The notes: a model not told the origin generated them from the letters alone. A stretch of DNA of 64,000 nt from Aurantiochytrium sp. KH105 (GCA_003116975.1 BGKB01000165.1:1-64000); one strand, 5' to 3'. Shown: positions 1 to 11,337, numbered from the stretch's first letter. Program-made: numbers and translations.

Positions 1-260
1 AAACGATCGTCGATACCCGCCGCTGGACTCTGTCGATTCCAGTAGGAGATTGAACGATGATCAGCCAGCTGCAGGTGGTAGAGTATATGCACTTTAACTT
101 GACCGGTGCGGAATCCTGGAGGCGCGACGAGCGGGACCTGTCTCTCTCGCTGTTAAATAAATTCCCGCGTCTCATCTTAGTTTGTTTGCTTGTTCGCTCG
201 ATTGATCGTTTGCTGATTTGACTTGACTTGATTGTATGTTTGTTTGTTTTAGGCCTATGG

Positions 261-288
261 CAGGCTCAGCAGCAGAGCGCTGAGCCTG
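261..288. repeat. Perfect short inverted repeat
   Basis: A 10-bp arm (261-270) is exactly complementary to 279-288 across an 8-base loop, making a GC-rich hairpin. There is no poly-T run directly after it and no gene nearby, so its role is unknown. Confidence 0.6.
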
Positions 289-3081
289 CTTCCTCGGGAG
301 AAACAAAAGAAAGTCTCGTTCGACGCCTGCAGCTGCAGCTACAGCTGCATGCCTGTCTCGCTGGTGGCTGAATAAATGATGGGTTGCAGATTGGGCGAGC
401 GATCTTCCCGCCCAAGTCTGGCTGCTGCCTAGCCGACCGTGCTGAATGCACCTGGGAACTCGGCGGAAGGCACGACTTCGCCGCGCACAATGGCTTGTGT
501 CCCTCGGCTTCTGACCAACTTGGTTTTTTCAACGCCGAGCTCGTTCAAACGGACTGGCAGGCCGTCTGACACTGACATGCCAAAGAATGAATTGACTGTG
601 AGGTCCGAGGGTTCATATCAGGCGCGCCTCGCTGTCGCGGTTCTTCTTGGGCGCGAATGAATGTTCGCGCAGTTTGTTTTGTTTGGTCGGCAGTGCCGGG
701 CGGCACCCTCCCGCCTCCCACCTCGCCTCCAAGTGCGCAGCCGCGGTGGCTGCTCGCTTATCCACCACTGTCAGGCCTCTGCATCATTCATTCATTCATT
801 TTGCCTGTCATTCATTCATTTTTCGCCAGCGTGGCCGTCCGGCCGACCGCGGACCAATTCCTGGGGCTCGCAGTGCACGCGCGGACCGGCCAGGCGGCTC
901 GTTAGCCTGGCCGCTAGGCGGGGCCCCGTCCCCGCCGCTTTGATTCCATCGCTGCTTCACCACCCCCTCGCCCGCGCGTGGCAAACGCCGCCGCCGTCGT
1001 CCGCGTCGCGTCGCGCTGCGCCGGTGCGCTCAAAGGTGGTGGGCGGTGGTGCCTGGCGGTCAGGTTCGATGGCGGCGTGCGAGCTCTGGCCGCTGTTTTT
1101 GGTCCGTCGCTGAGACATATTGCCATATACTACACATACTACGGTCAGTCGTTTGGCTGGAACGCGACTCCATTCCTCCCACTCCGGAGCCACGCGGTGG
1201 CGACAGCAGCTGCACTGCAGCAACCCCGCCTCCGCCGCCGCCGCAGGCCGCCCCGCCCTCTCGCGGCTGGCTGGCTTGGACTCGGGAGCTTGCATTTGCG
1301 ACAAGACTGTCGCGACTTCGCGGCAGCAGCAGCTGGCCGGCCGGCCGCGGTATCCGACCGGAGGAGCGCAGCGCGGCAGTGCATGGCGAGCTCGATGACA
1401 TTCATTTTTGGCAGGGCGCGTCACGGCCAGCCTCGATCATCGCACTTACTCCAGTCATACATCCACCATGCTACACACATTCATCACGCCGGCAGACTTG
1501 GCACTTTGGCGCCTTCCTCCCCCTGCACCCCGCCGAGAAGGGCGGAGCGGTCGAGGCGACGCGGAGTTCGGAGGGAGGAAGACCGCGCTGCGGACGCTCC
1601 AGTGTGCACGCACGCACGCACGCACGCGCGCCGCAGCAGCAGTCGCAGCGGCAGCGGCGGCGGCCAGCCCCCGCCGCGAGCACGGCTTGAGAGGGCGTTG
1701 GGATGACCTGCCTCTGCGGCTTGCCGCGTTTTTGAGCTTGGAGGCGAGCACGGTAATTCCCATGGCGCACACCGCGAGCGCGCAGTGCAGGGGCGGGGCC
1801 CCGCGGCGGGCGGCACGCTCACGAGGCAGAGAGAAAAACGGAGTTCGTTCTCGTCGCGTCACATGCTGCTGCAGCAGCAGCTGCGATGCTGGCGCTGCTA
1901 CAGCTGCGGCGGCTGCTCCCACCCGCCTCTGCCGCGCGGAAAACAGGGGCCTTCGCGGTACAAGCGAGAGGACGCGCGTGTGCGTGCATGTGCCTGGGTG
2001 CTGAGAATGAAAGTTTGAAAGAAAAGGAAGGGAGTAGCGTGTGTGTGTGTGTGTGAGAGTGGGTGAGTGAGTGGGTGAGAGTGTGCGCGCTGCTGCTGCT
2101 GTTGGTCGCAGGTGCCGGGCGCTTCGCTTTGTCCAAGCGACGCGAGCGACAGGCCGGCCGCTGCACGCGCGCAGACGGCCGCCGCGGTGGGTGTCTGTCC
2201 TCCTGCCTGTCGCGCGCGCGCCCTCGCTTCGCGCGTCCTCGGCCGCAACCAAGCCCGCGAGCAAGGAAGTTTAACGCGCGCGACTCGACATGTCTCAAGT
2301 TGGCAAACTTTCTCGCTTCGCAATTCCACCAGCCTCCGTCCCTCCCCGTCCCTGGTCGGCCGCCTCGGCGCACGTCCCAGGTAGCCCTGGCCGTCGCGTG
2401 GCGCCCCATCGCGGTCCAGCCCAGCCCGTGCGTGCCGGCCAGCGACGGCGCCCGCCTCGGCGCAGTCGCGGGTCGGCCTGCGCCGCTCGCCGCCTCCTTG
2501 CGCGCGGGGACATGTCGGCACGCGAGCCTCGCGAGAATCCGCGCGACTCGACACAACCCAGGTCCGCGTTCGCGGGAGAGGCGCCACGCGGTGGCGCAGC
2601 GGCGGCGGCGCTGCCAAGCGGGCGGCGAGGGTTCTGGATACGTGCTCGTCGGGCGCGAAGACGCGACACCGTCGGCACGAGCGTGGCGCGCGGGCCCGCC
2701 CGGTCCGGCCCGGCGAGCGAGCGAGCGCGTGCTGTATGTATATACTCGGGCGGTCGGCCGGGTTCGCCCGGGAGAGGAGGAACATACGCGGGGGCGCAGG
2801 AGGAGGAGGAGGGAGGGAGGAGGGCGGTCGCAGGCGGTACATCGGGAGTGTCGTCCCCTGGCCGGTCGATCGGTTCAGCCGAGGGAAGGAAGGGGCGCGG
2901 AGGAGGCGGAGATGCGAGAGGAAGATGGGCGAGGGCGGAGAGGACGGCGGGGTCGCGCGGCGGAGTTCGGGAGGTCTTGCCTTCGCTCGCGAGGCCGAGG
3001 CAGGCTTGGTTTCGAACTTTGTTGTTATCTTGTGCTCGTGTCGGAGGGCGCTTCTTCTTTCTTAGTAGTTGCAGGTCTAAG

Positions 3082-3211
<130 letters not shown>

Positions 3212-3846
3212 TCTTTCTTTTCTTTTCTTTCTTTTTCTTTTCTTTTCTTTTTATAATTTTTCTTTTTCTTTTCTTTTGTTTCGTTTTCTTTTCGTTAGTT
3301 CTGTGAGGGGGCGTCCGACAAGAGGCTAGGGCTGAATTGCGGTTTTCTTGGAAAGAAACGAAAAAGGAAACCGGGAATCGGAGGAAGGAAGGCAAGGGAA
3401 GGCAGGTGGGGGAAGGAGAGGAGGGAGAGCCTTTTTGCGACAGCGCCCTGAGAATTCGTTTCAGCGCGCACGGGCCTCGCAAGTTCAGGTTCGCTCAGCG
3501 CCAAAAGTTCCCTCTTCCCTCCCTGCGATTCGACGACTCTCGCCTCTCGGAGGAGAAAAGAAGAAAAGTAAAAAAAATAGAAAAGAAAGAAAAAGGAAAG
3601 TAAAAAGAAGGGACGCCTGGCTGGCGGGTGGGAGAGAAAAAGGAATCCGATGGGAAAAGGAAGGAGCGAACGACGAAAAGAATAGAGAATGGAAAAAGAG
3701 AAAGAAAGAAAGAAAGAAAGAGGGAATAGAGGACCGACCGGGACTCGCTTCGCAGGCGCGCCTCGCCAAACCCGCAACCTCGCGAGCCGCGCCGAGTCCA
3801 GAAGCACAAGCACAAGCACGCTTGACCCGAGCCCGACCTCGCGAAG

Positions 3847-5568
3847 ATGGCGCAGCACCAGACGCAGACACAGACGCAGACGCAGCAGCAGCAGCAGCAG
3901 AGGGACCTGCTGGGCGCGCTGGGACTCGAGGCGTCGACGCCGCTCCACGCGCAGCTGCAGATGATGATGCAGCACCAGCAACAGCAGCAACAGCAGCAGC
4001 AGCAGCAGCCCGCGCTCGCGGCCCTGCTCGAGCAGCTGGCTCGGGCCCAGCAGCAGCAGCTGAACAGCGGCAAGGCGGACGACGGAGACAAGACCACCAC
4101 GACCACGTCGACGTCCCTCAAGCGCCCGCTCGAGCGCAGCGACGCCGACCTCGAAAAGAAAAAAGTCAAGACCGAGGGAGACAGCAGCAGCGAAGAGGAA
4201 ATGAAAAAGACGGGCGCCAAGGACGAAGACGCAGCGGCCGCCGCCAGCCGAAAGCCCCAGAGCGCCAGCCGCCAGCCCAGCCACAACAGCGCGAGCGAGT
4301 CCAGCCACAGCATGAGCGCGAGCGAAGACGACGACGATGAGGACGACGAGGAAGATGACGAAGAGGAAGCCGGTCAAAAGGGCCGCGGCGGACGCATGAA
4401 GGGCCGCTTCTCCCAGAGCGAGCGCCGCCTTCTCTTCAGCATCATCCGCGAGGACCCCGAGCTCCTCCGCTCCTTCCTGCACCAGCTCAAGCGCAGAATC
4501 TGGGACGGCAAATCATGGATGCACGAGATCGGCACCCGGTTCAATAAGCGCGCCAAGAAGAAGCGCTCCCACGACGCCGTGCGCCACCATCTCAAGCTCC
4601 GCCGCCCGCAGCCCACCGACTCGCGCGCCGTTGTCTCCGCCGAAGAGCAAGAGGTCACGGACTTCCTCCACCTCCTCGAGCACTCAAGCACCTGCTCGCG
4701 CCGCGACGCATGCGCTCGCTGCCTCCAGCTCTCGCGCCTGCGCGTCCGCCGCGGACTCGCGCGCTGCGGATACCCGGGATGCGATAAGTGCGACCCCACG
4801 CTGCCCCACGTCCTCGAAGACTTTGACGTGCGCGCTCTCCTTCGCTACACACAGCAGCACGAGCAGCATCGCCACTTTCACCATCAGCAGCAGCAGCGCC
4901 ACCACCGGCTGCAGCTCTCCACGCTCAACATCACCAACCCGGCCCTCGCCGCTTCGATCCGCAAGGCCGACGAGGAAAAGGAAAGACTGCAAAAGCAGCG
5001 CCAAGAGCTTGCCAAGCAGCAGCAGCAAGTCTTTGACACCCTCGGCCCCGCACCGGAGCGCAGGAACTCTACCGGAAGCACCTGCTCCACCACCTCCGTC
5101 GCAAGCAACAACCACCCCTCCGCTTCGATGCTGCTCGCGCAGCAACAGGCCCTCCTCATGCCCAAGTTCCAGCAGCACCAGCACCAGCTTCAGCTGCCAC
5201 TCCCTGGTGCCAACACCAACATGGCGGACCTCATCAAGTTCATCGGCGCCTCCAACGCGGCTCTCCCCGTTGCCACACCACCGCAACAGCAAAACGAGAG
5301 TTCTCACACCGCCACGCTTATGCGTCTGCTCCAGGAGCAGCGCGATCGCCAGGCCATGCTTGGCGCGCTTCTCGCCGATGCGAACGCCACGCGTGCTGCC
5401 ATGCCCATGACCCCGGTCGGCAGCTTCCCGGGTCTCAATTTTGCCGCGTCCAGCAACAACAACTCCGTCAACCCGGACCCCAAGGTCCGCCCGACACCAC
5501 GCGCATTCTCCGATTTTGAAGTCTCCCTCGCCGAGACCCTCGCGCAGGCGAGCAGGAAGCAAAACTAA
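3847..5568 (+). CDS. PolyQ nuclear regulator A1 with SANT-like region and Cys/His cluster
   Basis: A 573-residue single-exon protein, not recognised as a named family. The N-terminus is Gln-rich with TQ repeats. Next come a basic stretch containing the SUMO-acceptor-like site VKTE and an acidic Asp/Glu run. A compact conserved region (about 186-250) follows, rich in aromatic, basic and His residues and ending in VRHHLKLR; it resembles a small helical DNA-binding domain of Myb/SANT type. Directly after it is a Cys/His cluster, H279-x3-C283-x5-C289-x2-C292-x14-C307-x4-C312-x2-C315. Its first half is spaced like a TAZ zinc finger, but the second TAZ histidine is absent. The C-terminal half is Gln/His-rich and low complexity. 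The gene at 51577 shares the core and the exact cluster spacing. A nuclear transcriptional role is inference. The start lies in AAGATGG context after a purine-rich leader. Confidence 0.8.
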   Translation: MAQHQTQTQTQTQQQQQQRDLLGALGLEASTPLHAQLQMMMQHQQQQQQQQQQQPALAALLEQLARAQQQQLNSGKADDGDKTTTTTSTSLKRPLERSDADLEKKKVKTEGDSSSEEEMKKTGAKDEDAAAAASRKPQSASRQPSHNSASESSHSMSASEDDDDEDDEEDDEEEAGQKGRGGRMKGRFSQSERRLLFSIIREDPELLRSFLHQLKRRIWDGKSWMHEIGTRFNKRAKKKRSHDAVRHHLKLRRPQPTDSRAVVSAEEQEVTDFLHLLEHSSTCSRRDACARCLQLSRLRVRRGLARCGYPGCDKCDPTLPHVLEDFDVRALLRYTQQHEQHRHFHHQQQQRHHRLQLSTLNITNPALAASIRKADEEKERLQKQRQELAKQQQQVFDTLGPAPERRNSTGSTCSTTSVASNNHPSASMLLAQQQALLMPKFQQHQHQLQLPLPGANTNMADLIKFIGASNAALPVATPPQQQNESSHTATLMRLLQEQRDRQAMLGALLADANATRAAMPMTPVGSFPGLNFAASSNNNSVNPDPKVRPTPRAFSDFEVSLAETLAQASRKQN

Positions 5569-6333
5569 ATGCCCCTGCTCCTCAGCCGAAATGGCACCAA
5601 CCAGCCAATGATAACACAAATGGACTGAGTGGCAGTGCCTATGCCATGCCTTGGTATGTCATGTCGCCATCCATACATTTACCCAACCTTTTTGACTCGT
5701 ATATACAAACAACCACATCTGATTCTGTGCCTGCTCTTTACGTATTCTCTACTTCCTTGTGCTTGAGTCTATCGTTCGTTTGCTCCGTCGTGCGCGCTTG
5801 CCCACGCTTGGCTGTTTATGCCTGCTTTGTACAGATTCCTTTCTAAGCTCGAAAAGCTCATCACAACAATCATCCCGAAAGTTGCTTCAGAAACAGTAAG
5901 TTTGAGATGGTATTCTCCTTCTTCGTGTCTCAGCTGCTCAAACTATACTCTGCTTTTTCACTGTGCACGCATACCAGATACGGAGATCCTCAAAAGATGT
6001 CGAGACAACCTACGAAGACACTCCATTTTGCAAGCTAAACGACTTCTACCTCGCTTCGAATTTCCGCTCTCTTTCTCCCCTTCGGAAAGAAAAACATCAA
6101 AATAAGGACAGCTTAGCGCAGCCAATACCAAATGTCTCGCGCCAGGGCGCAGATTGCGGTATCGAGCTAATGCATCGCCATTTCGAAGCCATCATAGGAA
6201 CTGTTCCGGAAACGTTGCCTCGGGTCATCTCCGCTATCAATCCGTCTCAGTCTTTTGCAAGGTCAATCGACACAGTCGCAAACCCAGAACGAGAGCTACC
6301 ACACACAGAGCAGCCAATCAAAACGCAATTACA
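5569..6333. other. Intergenic spacer, no gene seen
   Basis: This stretch is more AT-rich than the flanking coding sequence. It contains the 3' end of the polyQ regulator gene and the leader of the tautomerase gene. I see no conserved protein, RNA gene or strong repeat. Confidence 0.5.
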
Positions 6334-6693
6334 ATGCCTTTTCTTCGCGTTCTCACCAATGTCGCTTTTTCTGCGCAGGACAAGATGAAGTTTGCGAAAG
6401 CATTGACCAAGGTCTCTGCAGAAGCCCTCGCCAAACCTGTTCCCACTGTCATGATTAGCATCGAGACGAATGCCGATGGTCTCGTCTTTGCAGGGACTTC
6501 TGACCCTTGTGCCATGGTACACATCCAAGGCGTTGGCTGCGAGTTTTCCAAAGCTCTTGAACCCGTCGTGCTTGCCATAACAGACCACACCAAAATCCCA
6601 GAGCCTCGCATCTTTCTGAACCATATCGACTTTCAACCCACCGAATGGGCCATGGGTCGTCGCACCATCGCCGAGATTCGTGCCAAAGCTTGA
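6334..6693 (+). CDS. MIF: MIF-like tautomerase, copy A
   Basis: A 119-residue protein of the macrophage migration inhibitory factor/D-dopachrome tautomerase family (usual length about 115). The frame opens further upstream, but this ATG is chosen because it puts Pro directly after Met. That Pro is the family's catalytic N-terminal base, exposed after Met removal. The active-site Lys is present (K34), as are the family stretch SDPCA and the RIFLNHIDF strand. The CxxC of animal MIF is missing, since the Cys is followed by AMV. Keto-enol tautomerase activity is expected from the family; the natural substrate is unknown. It precedes a dynamin-like GTPase gene, and a second tautomerase gene lies beyond the GTPase pair (14814). 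Confidence 0.9.
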   Translation: MPFLRVLTNVAFSAQDKMKFAKALTKVSAEALAKPVPTVMISIETNADGLVFAGTSDPCAMVHIQGVGCEFSKALEPVVLAITDHTKIPEPRIFLNHIDFQPTEWAMGRRTIAEIRAKA

Positions 6694-6952
6694 CTGACAG
6701 TGAGTGGATGACTGCATTGGCTTGCTGCTTCAAAGTCATACGCGTTGTCTTCGGCCCACCGCCCTCTTTTTCCTCCCGGCAACTTGCATACGCTTTTTCA
6801 TGCATTGGCCAATCAAGTATATACCTCGCATTCAGAAGCTGGCTCTCAAAGGAAAATAGAGTTGCGTTACATGCCAACGCTGACCGCGTCGGGATCTGCT
6901 AGCATTCTCCGCCTTGCATGGTTTTTATCAAAGATAGTATGAAGGTAAGGAT

Positions 6953-8484
6953 GTGGGGGCTACTTTACAACTTGTATAGTATCACACTATCCCCAAATTA
7001 GTGAAATGTTCTTCTTCCTCATTATCTACCCCGATATTCTTCGAAGATCTAAAAAGAAGTTCTAAAGTGCCCTACTTGCTCGGCACGTGCACGACAAGAA
7101 AAAGCATTTCTGCTCAGGAAAACCAATTCTTCAACCAGAAGAACTGTCGGCTTCGACACGAGAGAAGACCGATCGGCAACAAGAAGACCTGCCTGCCTCG
7201 ACGGGAAAGATGGCCGACGCCGCGAGCGAGAGCAGTTGGACGCGCGTGGACCGGACCGCCTTCGAGGTTCTTGCTATCGACGGAAGCGCCAGTGTTACAG
7301 ACGAAGACGTCCGAGCCGCGTACGACGAGCAAGCAAGCAAGGCGACCGACGACCATCAGCGCCAGCGCCTTCGTGAGGCGTTCCAGACGATCGAGACAGA
7401 AGCTTTTCGTGCAGGCTATTGTCTCGCGCTTTCAGTTTTTGACGATCAAAGCCACGATGGATTCTTTGACAACGCACAAGTCGAGCCCCGAGCAGATCCC
7501 GTACATAGCAAAGGGATTGCTGGCATCCTCTGTGCCCCAGACGCACCGTATGCTAGACTGCTCCAGGCAGCTATGCAGGTCCAGGGCCGATTCGAGCTCG
7601 AGCTTCCGCAGATCGTCGTCTGCGGCACTGAGAGCCAAGGAAAGTCCTCGACTCTTGAGCGCATCGCCATGCGAGACATCTTTCCACGCGACCGCAGATT
7701 CTGCACGCGGCTGCCAGTACGTCTCATGCTACGCACGAGTCGGCATCAGAACCAGGTCACGATTCGTGTCAAGGACCTCAACACAAACGAGATTACGCGT
7801 GAGACCGAGCCGCAAATCTGTGTGACGGGAGACCAGACCGACGAACCATTTTCTTCGCAGGTCTCGGAGCTCATTCGCGAGTTCATCAGCGACGAGCATC
7901 CCGACGATAAAGGTCGTCAGGTGGTCATCGACCGCGAAGTTCAGATCGAGATTCGAGCTCCGTCGGTGCCAACAATCGACCTTGTCGATCTGCCTGGCAT
8001 AGTGGCCGCACCCGAACATGCCAGGCAGGCCACGACGCACATTACACAACGCATGCTGGCTCAAGAGCACGTTTTGGTGCTAGCTGTGGTCTCTGCGCAA
8101 TCAGAAGCGCTCAACAGCAACGGCATCTGGCCTTTGCTGCACGAGGCCAACAAGCCATCGATTGTGGTACTGACTCGGGTAGATTTGGAGGGTGGCGAAG
8201 AGGATCTCCGCGCGCGGCTTGAGCGCGACCCAGAGGTCATGCCGGATGATGTTCGGATCGACTTTGTCGTTCCCGTAGCGAACCGCGATACGCGAAAACA
8301 CATCGACATGGATAGTCTACGAGACTCGTATACTCGAGAAGAGACCGCGCTGCGGGCCGCATGCGAGATGGAAGGCATGGAGTATGATGTGACGAAGCAT
8401 GGCATGCCTGGTGTTCTGCACGCCTTGAACGAGATGATTCGCGCGTACATGCGCGACGAGTGGGTGGATGCAGAGCTTCAGCGT
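6953..8484 (+). repeat. Near-identical tandem block, copy A
   Basis: About 1.53 kb that reappears at 11826-13357 at a constant offset of 4873 bp. It begins abruptly 257 bp before the GTPase start codon and ends at about codon 424. By eye there are roughly a dozen base differences and two amino-acid changes. Beyond it only one further near-identical island (about 8522-8615) remains. This indicates recent duplication or gene conversion limited to the promoter and GTPase half. Confidence 0.95.
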
Positions 8485-11337
8485 TGTAAAGTTGCTTTTC
8501 GAGAAATCTTCGATGATCTTTTGGATCTCGGTACCACGCCTGAAGCCATCAAGCCGGAAGCGATTGTGTCTGAGATTAGAAAGGGTCTCGATGTATTCAT
8601 GGATATGCCAACATCGAAGCTGCTACAAGAAGTCGGGAGTCCTCTTGATTTCCCCAAGTTGCACGAGCTCCCGGATTTTGTGCCGTATCTTCGCAGAGCG
8701 CATCATGTGAAAGAGTGCGAGGCAATGATCAGGGAAAATATCATGAATTCCATCAGTTCGTCATGGGAGAACTTCAAGGCCCTCGCGATGCACGAGATTC
8801 TCGACAAGTCCGAGCTTCCGCTCAAGATTGGGCGTTTTTGCTTTGTCGCGGAGCACATCGGGACCACATTAGAAGAAGCTTATTGCGCTGCGCGCGGCGT
8901 AATCATCGAGGAAGCAACGCGGTGCGCGTTGAGCACACTGCGGGGAGCTCTCGTGAATGGGAGCGATCGGCTTGATATTTGCCACTTCTTGTCTGCTGTT
9001 CACGAGTCAGCGAGCATAAGCCTCGTGTGTTCGTTCTCGACGACCGCTCTGTCCGAAAGGCTCTTTCCTGGATGTGAATTCGATCTCAAAGAAATTGATG
9101 ACGTAGCGGGAAAGCGCGCAGACATTGAACAGCGGATAGATGCAATCTACCTGTCTGTGCAGGTGCTGTTCGAACTGCAAGGCTTCGACAGCGTACTGGC
9201 AGACTTGGTCATACGTGCCAAAGATCTCGTCGATGAAGGCGTCCCTGAGAAATTGGGAGTTCTGGTAGAGGACACGTCTTTCCCCAATGACTTGCTATTT
9301 GGCACTTTTGCAAATGTGCTAATCAAGTTTCTATTTCTTGATGCGATTGAGTATGCACAAGAGCACATGGATCTTCCAGATGATGGTTTCGATGTTTTGT
9401 TAAGATATCCTCCGGCCGTCTTGAAGTTGATTCAATTAACTGAGGGAAAAGTTCTTTCTTTCGTGGCTCGAAATAGCGACCTCTTAGAGGACAGGGCCTT
9501 CTTGCTCTCTCTCTATTATAGCGAGAGTGAAAGTGGCGGGGAAGAACACCAAAACGATTACGACGAAACGAAGAATGAGGAGGGTTGGTGGAAGCATATG
9601 ATCTTTGAGCACGTCCCAAAACATCTGTGGTGTGATAAAGAGATGCTTCTGGAAGCATTCAAGTATACAGGTTCTGACGAGGTACTCGAATATCTACGCG
9701 AGTCTGGTTCGAGCTTGCTCGCAGACAAAGACATCCTGCTGTCCGCGGTTCTGAAATCTCCTGGCGCTATTAAATATGCGCCGGCGCAGTTGAAAACAGA
9801 CAAAGACATTGCGCAGCTTGCAGTTGCGCAAGGGGTTTGGGACTTTGTGTCCTTACCTCCAGCAATTCATGACGAGAAAAAAGTGGCGGTTGCAGCAGTC
9901 AAAACGGATGGACTAAACCTCTGCTATCTTTCGCCACATTTGCAAGCCGACAGAAAGCTTGTCACCCACGCGCTTAAGCAAAATGGATTAGCGCTGGAGT
10001 ATGCGTGGTATCCTCTACGCGATGATCGCAAGCTCGTAACGCTTGCGGTGTCGAAAAATGCGTTAGCCCTCCAATATGCTTCTCGTAGCCTGCGGAATGA
10101 TAGGAAACTGGTGACGCTGGCCGTAAAGAGGTATGGCTCGATGCTTCAGTATCTGCCTTCCAACCTTCGAGACAACAAGAATATCGTCGCGCTCGCGCTG
10201 GCAAAGAATGGACTGGCACTCAAATATGCCTCCGAGACTCTTTGCGCTGACAGAGGGCTCGTCAAACTCGCGGTATCGAAAGATGGACTGGCACTTCAAT
10301 ATGCGTCTTCTGCACTTCGAGACGACAAAGAGATCGTTGCGCTCGCGATGGCACAAGATGGGTCGGCCCTCCAATACGCATCGATTGATCTTCGTGGAGA
10401 CAAAAAATTTGTCACGCGTGAGGTTGCGCGGAATGTCTTGGTGCTAAAATATGCCTCCACTTCTCTTCGTAGAAACAGAGCGCTCGTCACGGAGGCGGTG
10501 AAAAAGAATACGATTGCACTCGCATTTGCTTCCCCTACTCTCCGGGGAGACTCAGGCCTCATCGAGCTTGCGGTGTCGAAGGATGGATCGGCGCTTCGAT
10601 TCGCATCTAGCATCGTTCGCCGCAGCAGGGCGCTTGTCAAGCTCGCAGTATTGAAAGATGGAAGGGCGCTTGAATATGCACCTGCGACTCATCGAGCTGA
10701 TGAAGAGCTCGTTACGATTGCAGTGGCGAAGAACGGAGAAGCTCTTCAGTTTGCGTCACCTGCTCTTCGGGCTGACAGGCAGATTGTCCCTCTCGCTGTG
10801 TCAAAGTGTGGCATGGCGCTTGAGTATGCGTCCACAGCCCTTCAAGGCAACAGAGAAATCGTTTTGATTGCTGTGACGATGAATGCATTCGCCCTCCAAT
10901 TCGCATCACCTGTCCTTCAAGGCGATAAGGAGATAGTGAGGGAAGCGGTTCGTGGAAAGGGCTTGGCGCTGGAATTCGCGTCGTCCAAATTGAAGGATGA
11001 CGACGAGATCGTATTCATTGCCTGTGAGGGGAATGCAAATGCAATACGCTTCGCCAGTTCGAGGCTCCAAACGGCTGAAATCGAGAAGAAGAAGAAGCGA
11101 GAGCGCGAACGAAGGGCAAAACTGGAACGAAAAGAAGCTAGAGCAAGGCGAGACTTATGGAGATCGAAGTGTAAGTCAAGGAAGGAAAAGAGGGAGCTAT
11201 TCCTCAGACGCGAACAAAACATATCATCGGAGAGGATGCAAGAGGAAGCAAAAGAAAGGAGAGAACGATGGAAAAAAAGAAGCGAGAGCAGAAGAAAAAG
11301 ACGAGCAAAGATCAAGATGCGGGGATTGTTCTCATAA
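7210..11337 (+). CDS. Dynamin-like GTPase with C-terminal DUF4116-type repeats
   Basis: A 1375-residue large GTPase. Residues 10-75 resemble a J-domain (FEVLAIDGSASVTDEDVRAAY) but lack HPD. The dynamin-type GTPase domain follows, with P-loop GTESQGKSS (139-147), G3 DLPG (260-263) and G4 TRVD (322-325). A helical stalk-like region runs to about 800. Residues about 822-1288 are some eighteen tandem 25-residue repeats of the type ALQYASxxLRxDKEIVxxAV, which match the DUF4116 pattern. The last 85 residues are extremely basic. Dynamin relatives self-assemble on membranes and hydrolyse GTP; the repeats could be a binding surface, but that is inference. I chose the ATG at 7210 (GGAAAGATGG context); the frame stays open to 7087. 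A second, shorter copy starts at 12083. Confidence 0.85.
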   Translation: MADAASESSWTRVDRTAFEVLAIDGSASVTDEDVRAAYDEQASKATDDHQRQRLREAFQTIETEAFRAGYCLALSVFDDQSHDGFFDNAQVEPRADPVHSKGIAGILCAPDAPYARLLQAAMQVQGRFELELPQIVVCGTESQGKSSTLERIAMRDIFPRDRRFCTRLPVRLMLRTSRHQNQVTIRVKDLNTNEITRETEPQICVTGDQTDEPFSSQVSELIREFISDEHPDDKGRQVVIDREVQIEIRAPSVPTIDLVDLPGIVAAPEHARQATTHITQRMLAQEHVLVLAVVSAQSEALNSNGIWPLLHEANKPSIVVLTRVDLEGGEEDLRARLERDPEVMPDDVRIDFVVPVANRDTRKHIDMDSLRDSYTREETALRAACEMEGMEYDVTKHGMPGVLHALNEMIRAYMRDEWVDAELQRCKVAFREIFDDLLDLGTTPEAIKPEAIVSEIRKGLDVFMDMPTSKLLQEVGSPLDFPKLHELPDFVPYLRRAHHVKECEAMIRENIMNSISSSWENFKALAMHEILDKSELPLKIGRFCFVAEHIGTTLEEAYCAARGVIIEEATRCALSTLRGALVNGSDRLDICHFLSAVHESASISLVCSFSTTALSERLFPGCEFDLKEIDDVAGKRADIEQRIDAIYLSVQVLFELQGFDSVLADLVIRAKDLVDEGVPEKLGVLVEDTSFPNDLLFGTFANVLIKFLFLDAIEYAQEHMDLPDDGFDVLLRYPPAVLKLIQLTEGKVLSFVARNSDLLEDRAFLLSLYYSESESGGEEHQNDYDETKNEEGWWKHMIFEHVPKHLWCDKEMLLEAFKYTGSDEVLEYLRESGSSLLADKDILLSAVLKSPGAIKYAPAQLKTDKDIAQLAVAQGVWDFVSLPPAIHDEKKVAVAAVKTDGLNLCYLSPHLQADRKLVTHALKQNGLALEYAWYPLRDDRKLVTLAVSKNALALQYASRSLRNDRKLVTLAVKRYGSMLQYLPSNLRDNKNIVALALAKNGLALKYASETLCADRGLVKLAVSKDGLALQYASSALRDDKEIVALAMAQDGSALQYASIDLRGDKKFVTREVARNVLVLKYASTSLRRNRALVTEAVKKNTIALAFASPTLRGDSGLIELAVSKDGSALRFASSIVRRSRALVKLAVLKDGRALEYAPATHRADEELVTIAVAKNGEALQFASPALRADRQIVPLAVSKCGMALEYASTALQGNREIVLIAVTMNAFALQFASPVLQGDKEIVREAVRGKGLALEFASSKLKDDDEIVFIACEGNANAIRFASSRLQTAEIEKKKKRERERRAKLERKEARARRDLWRSKCKSRKEKRELFLRREQNISSERMQEEAKERRERWKKRSESRRKRRAKIKMRGLFS
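9672..11073 (+). repeat. Coding array of about 18 DUF4116-like 75-bp repeats
   Basis: Each unit encodes about 25 residues with hydrophobic, aromatic and Asp/Arg positions held in register (ALxYAS, LRxDR, LVxxAV). The units differ at the DNA level, so the array is old and kept by selection on the protein rather than a recent slippage product. Confidence 0.85.

Noticed and set aside
3295-4482. 395-codon minus-strand frame over the polyQ regulator gene
   Set aside because: Antisense shadow: its Leu runs are the complement of CAG repeats in the plus-strand gene.
4684-5619. 311-codon minus-strand frame
   Set aside because: Antisense shadow of the conserved core and C-terminal half of the 3847 gene, which has a clear paralogue on the plus strand.
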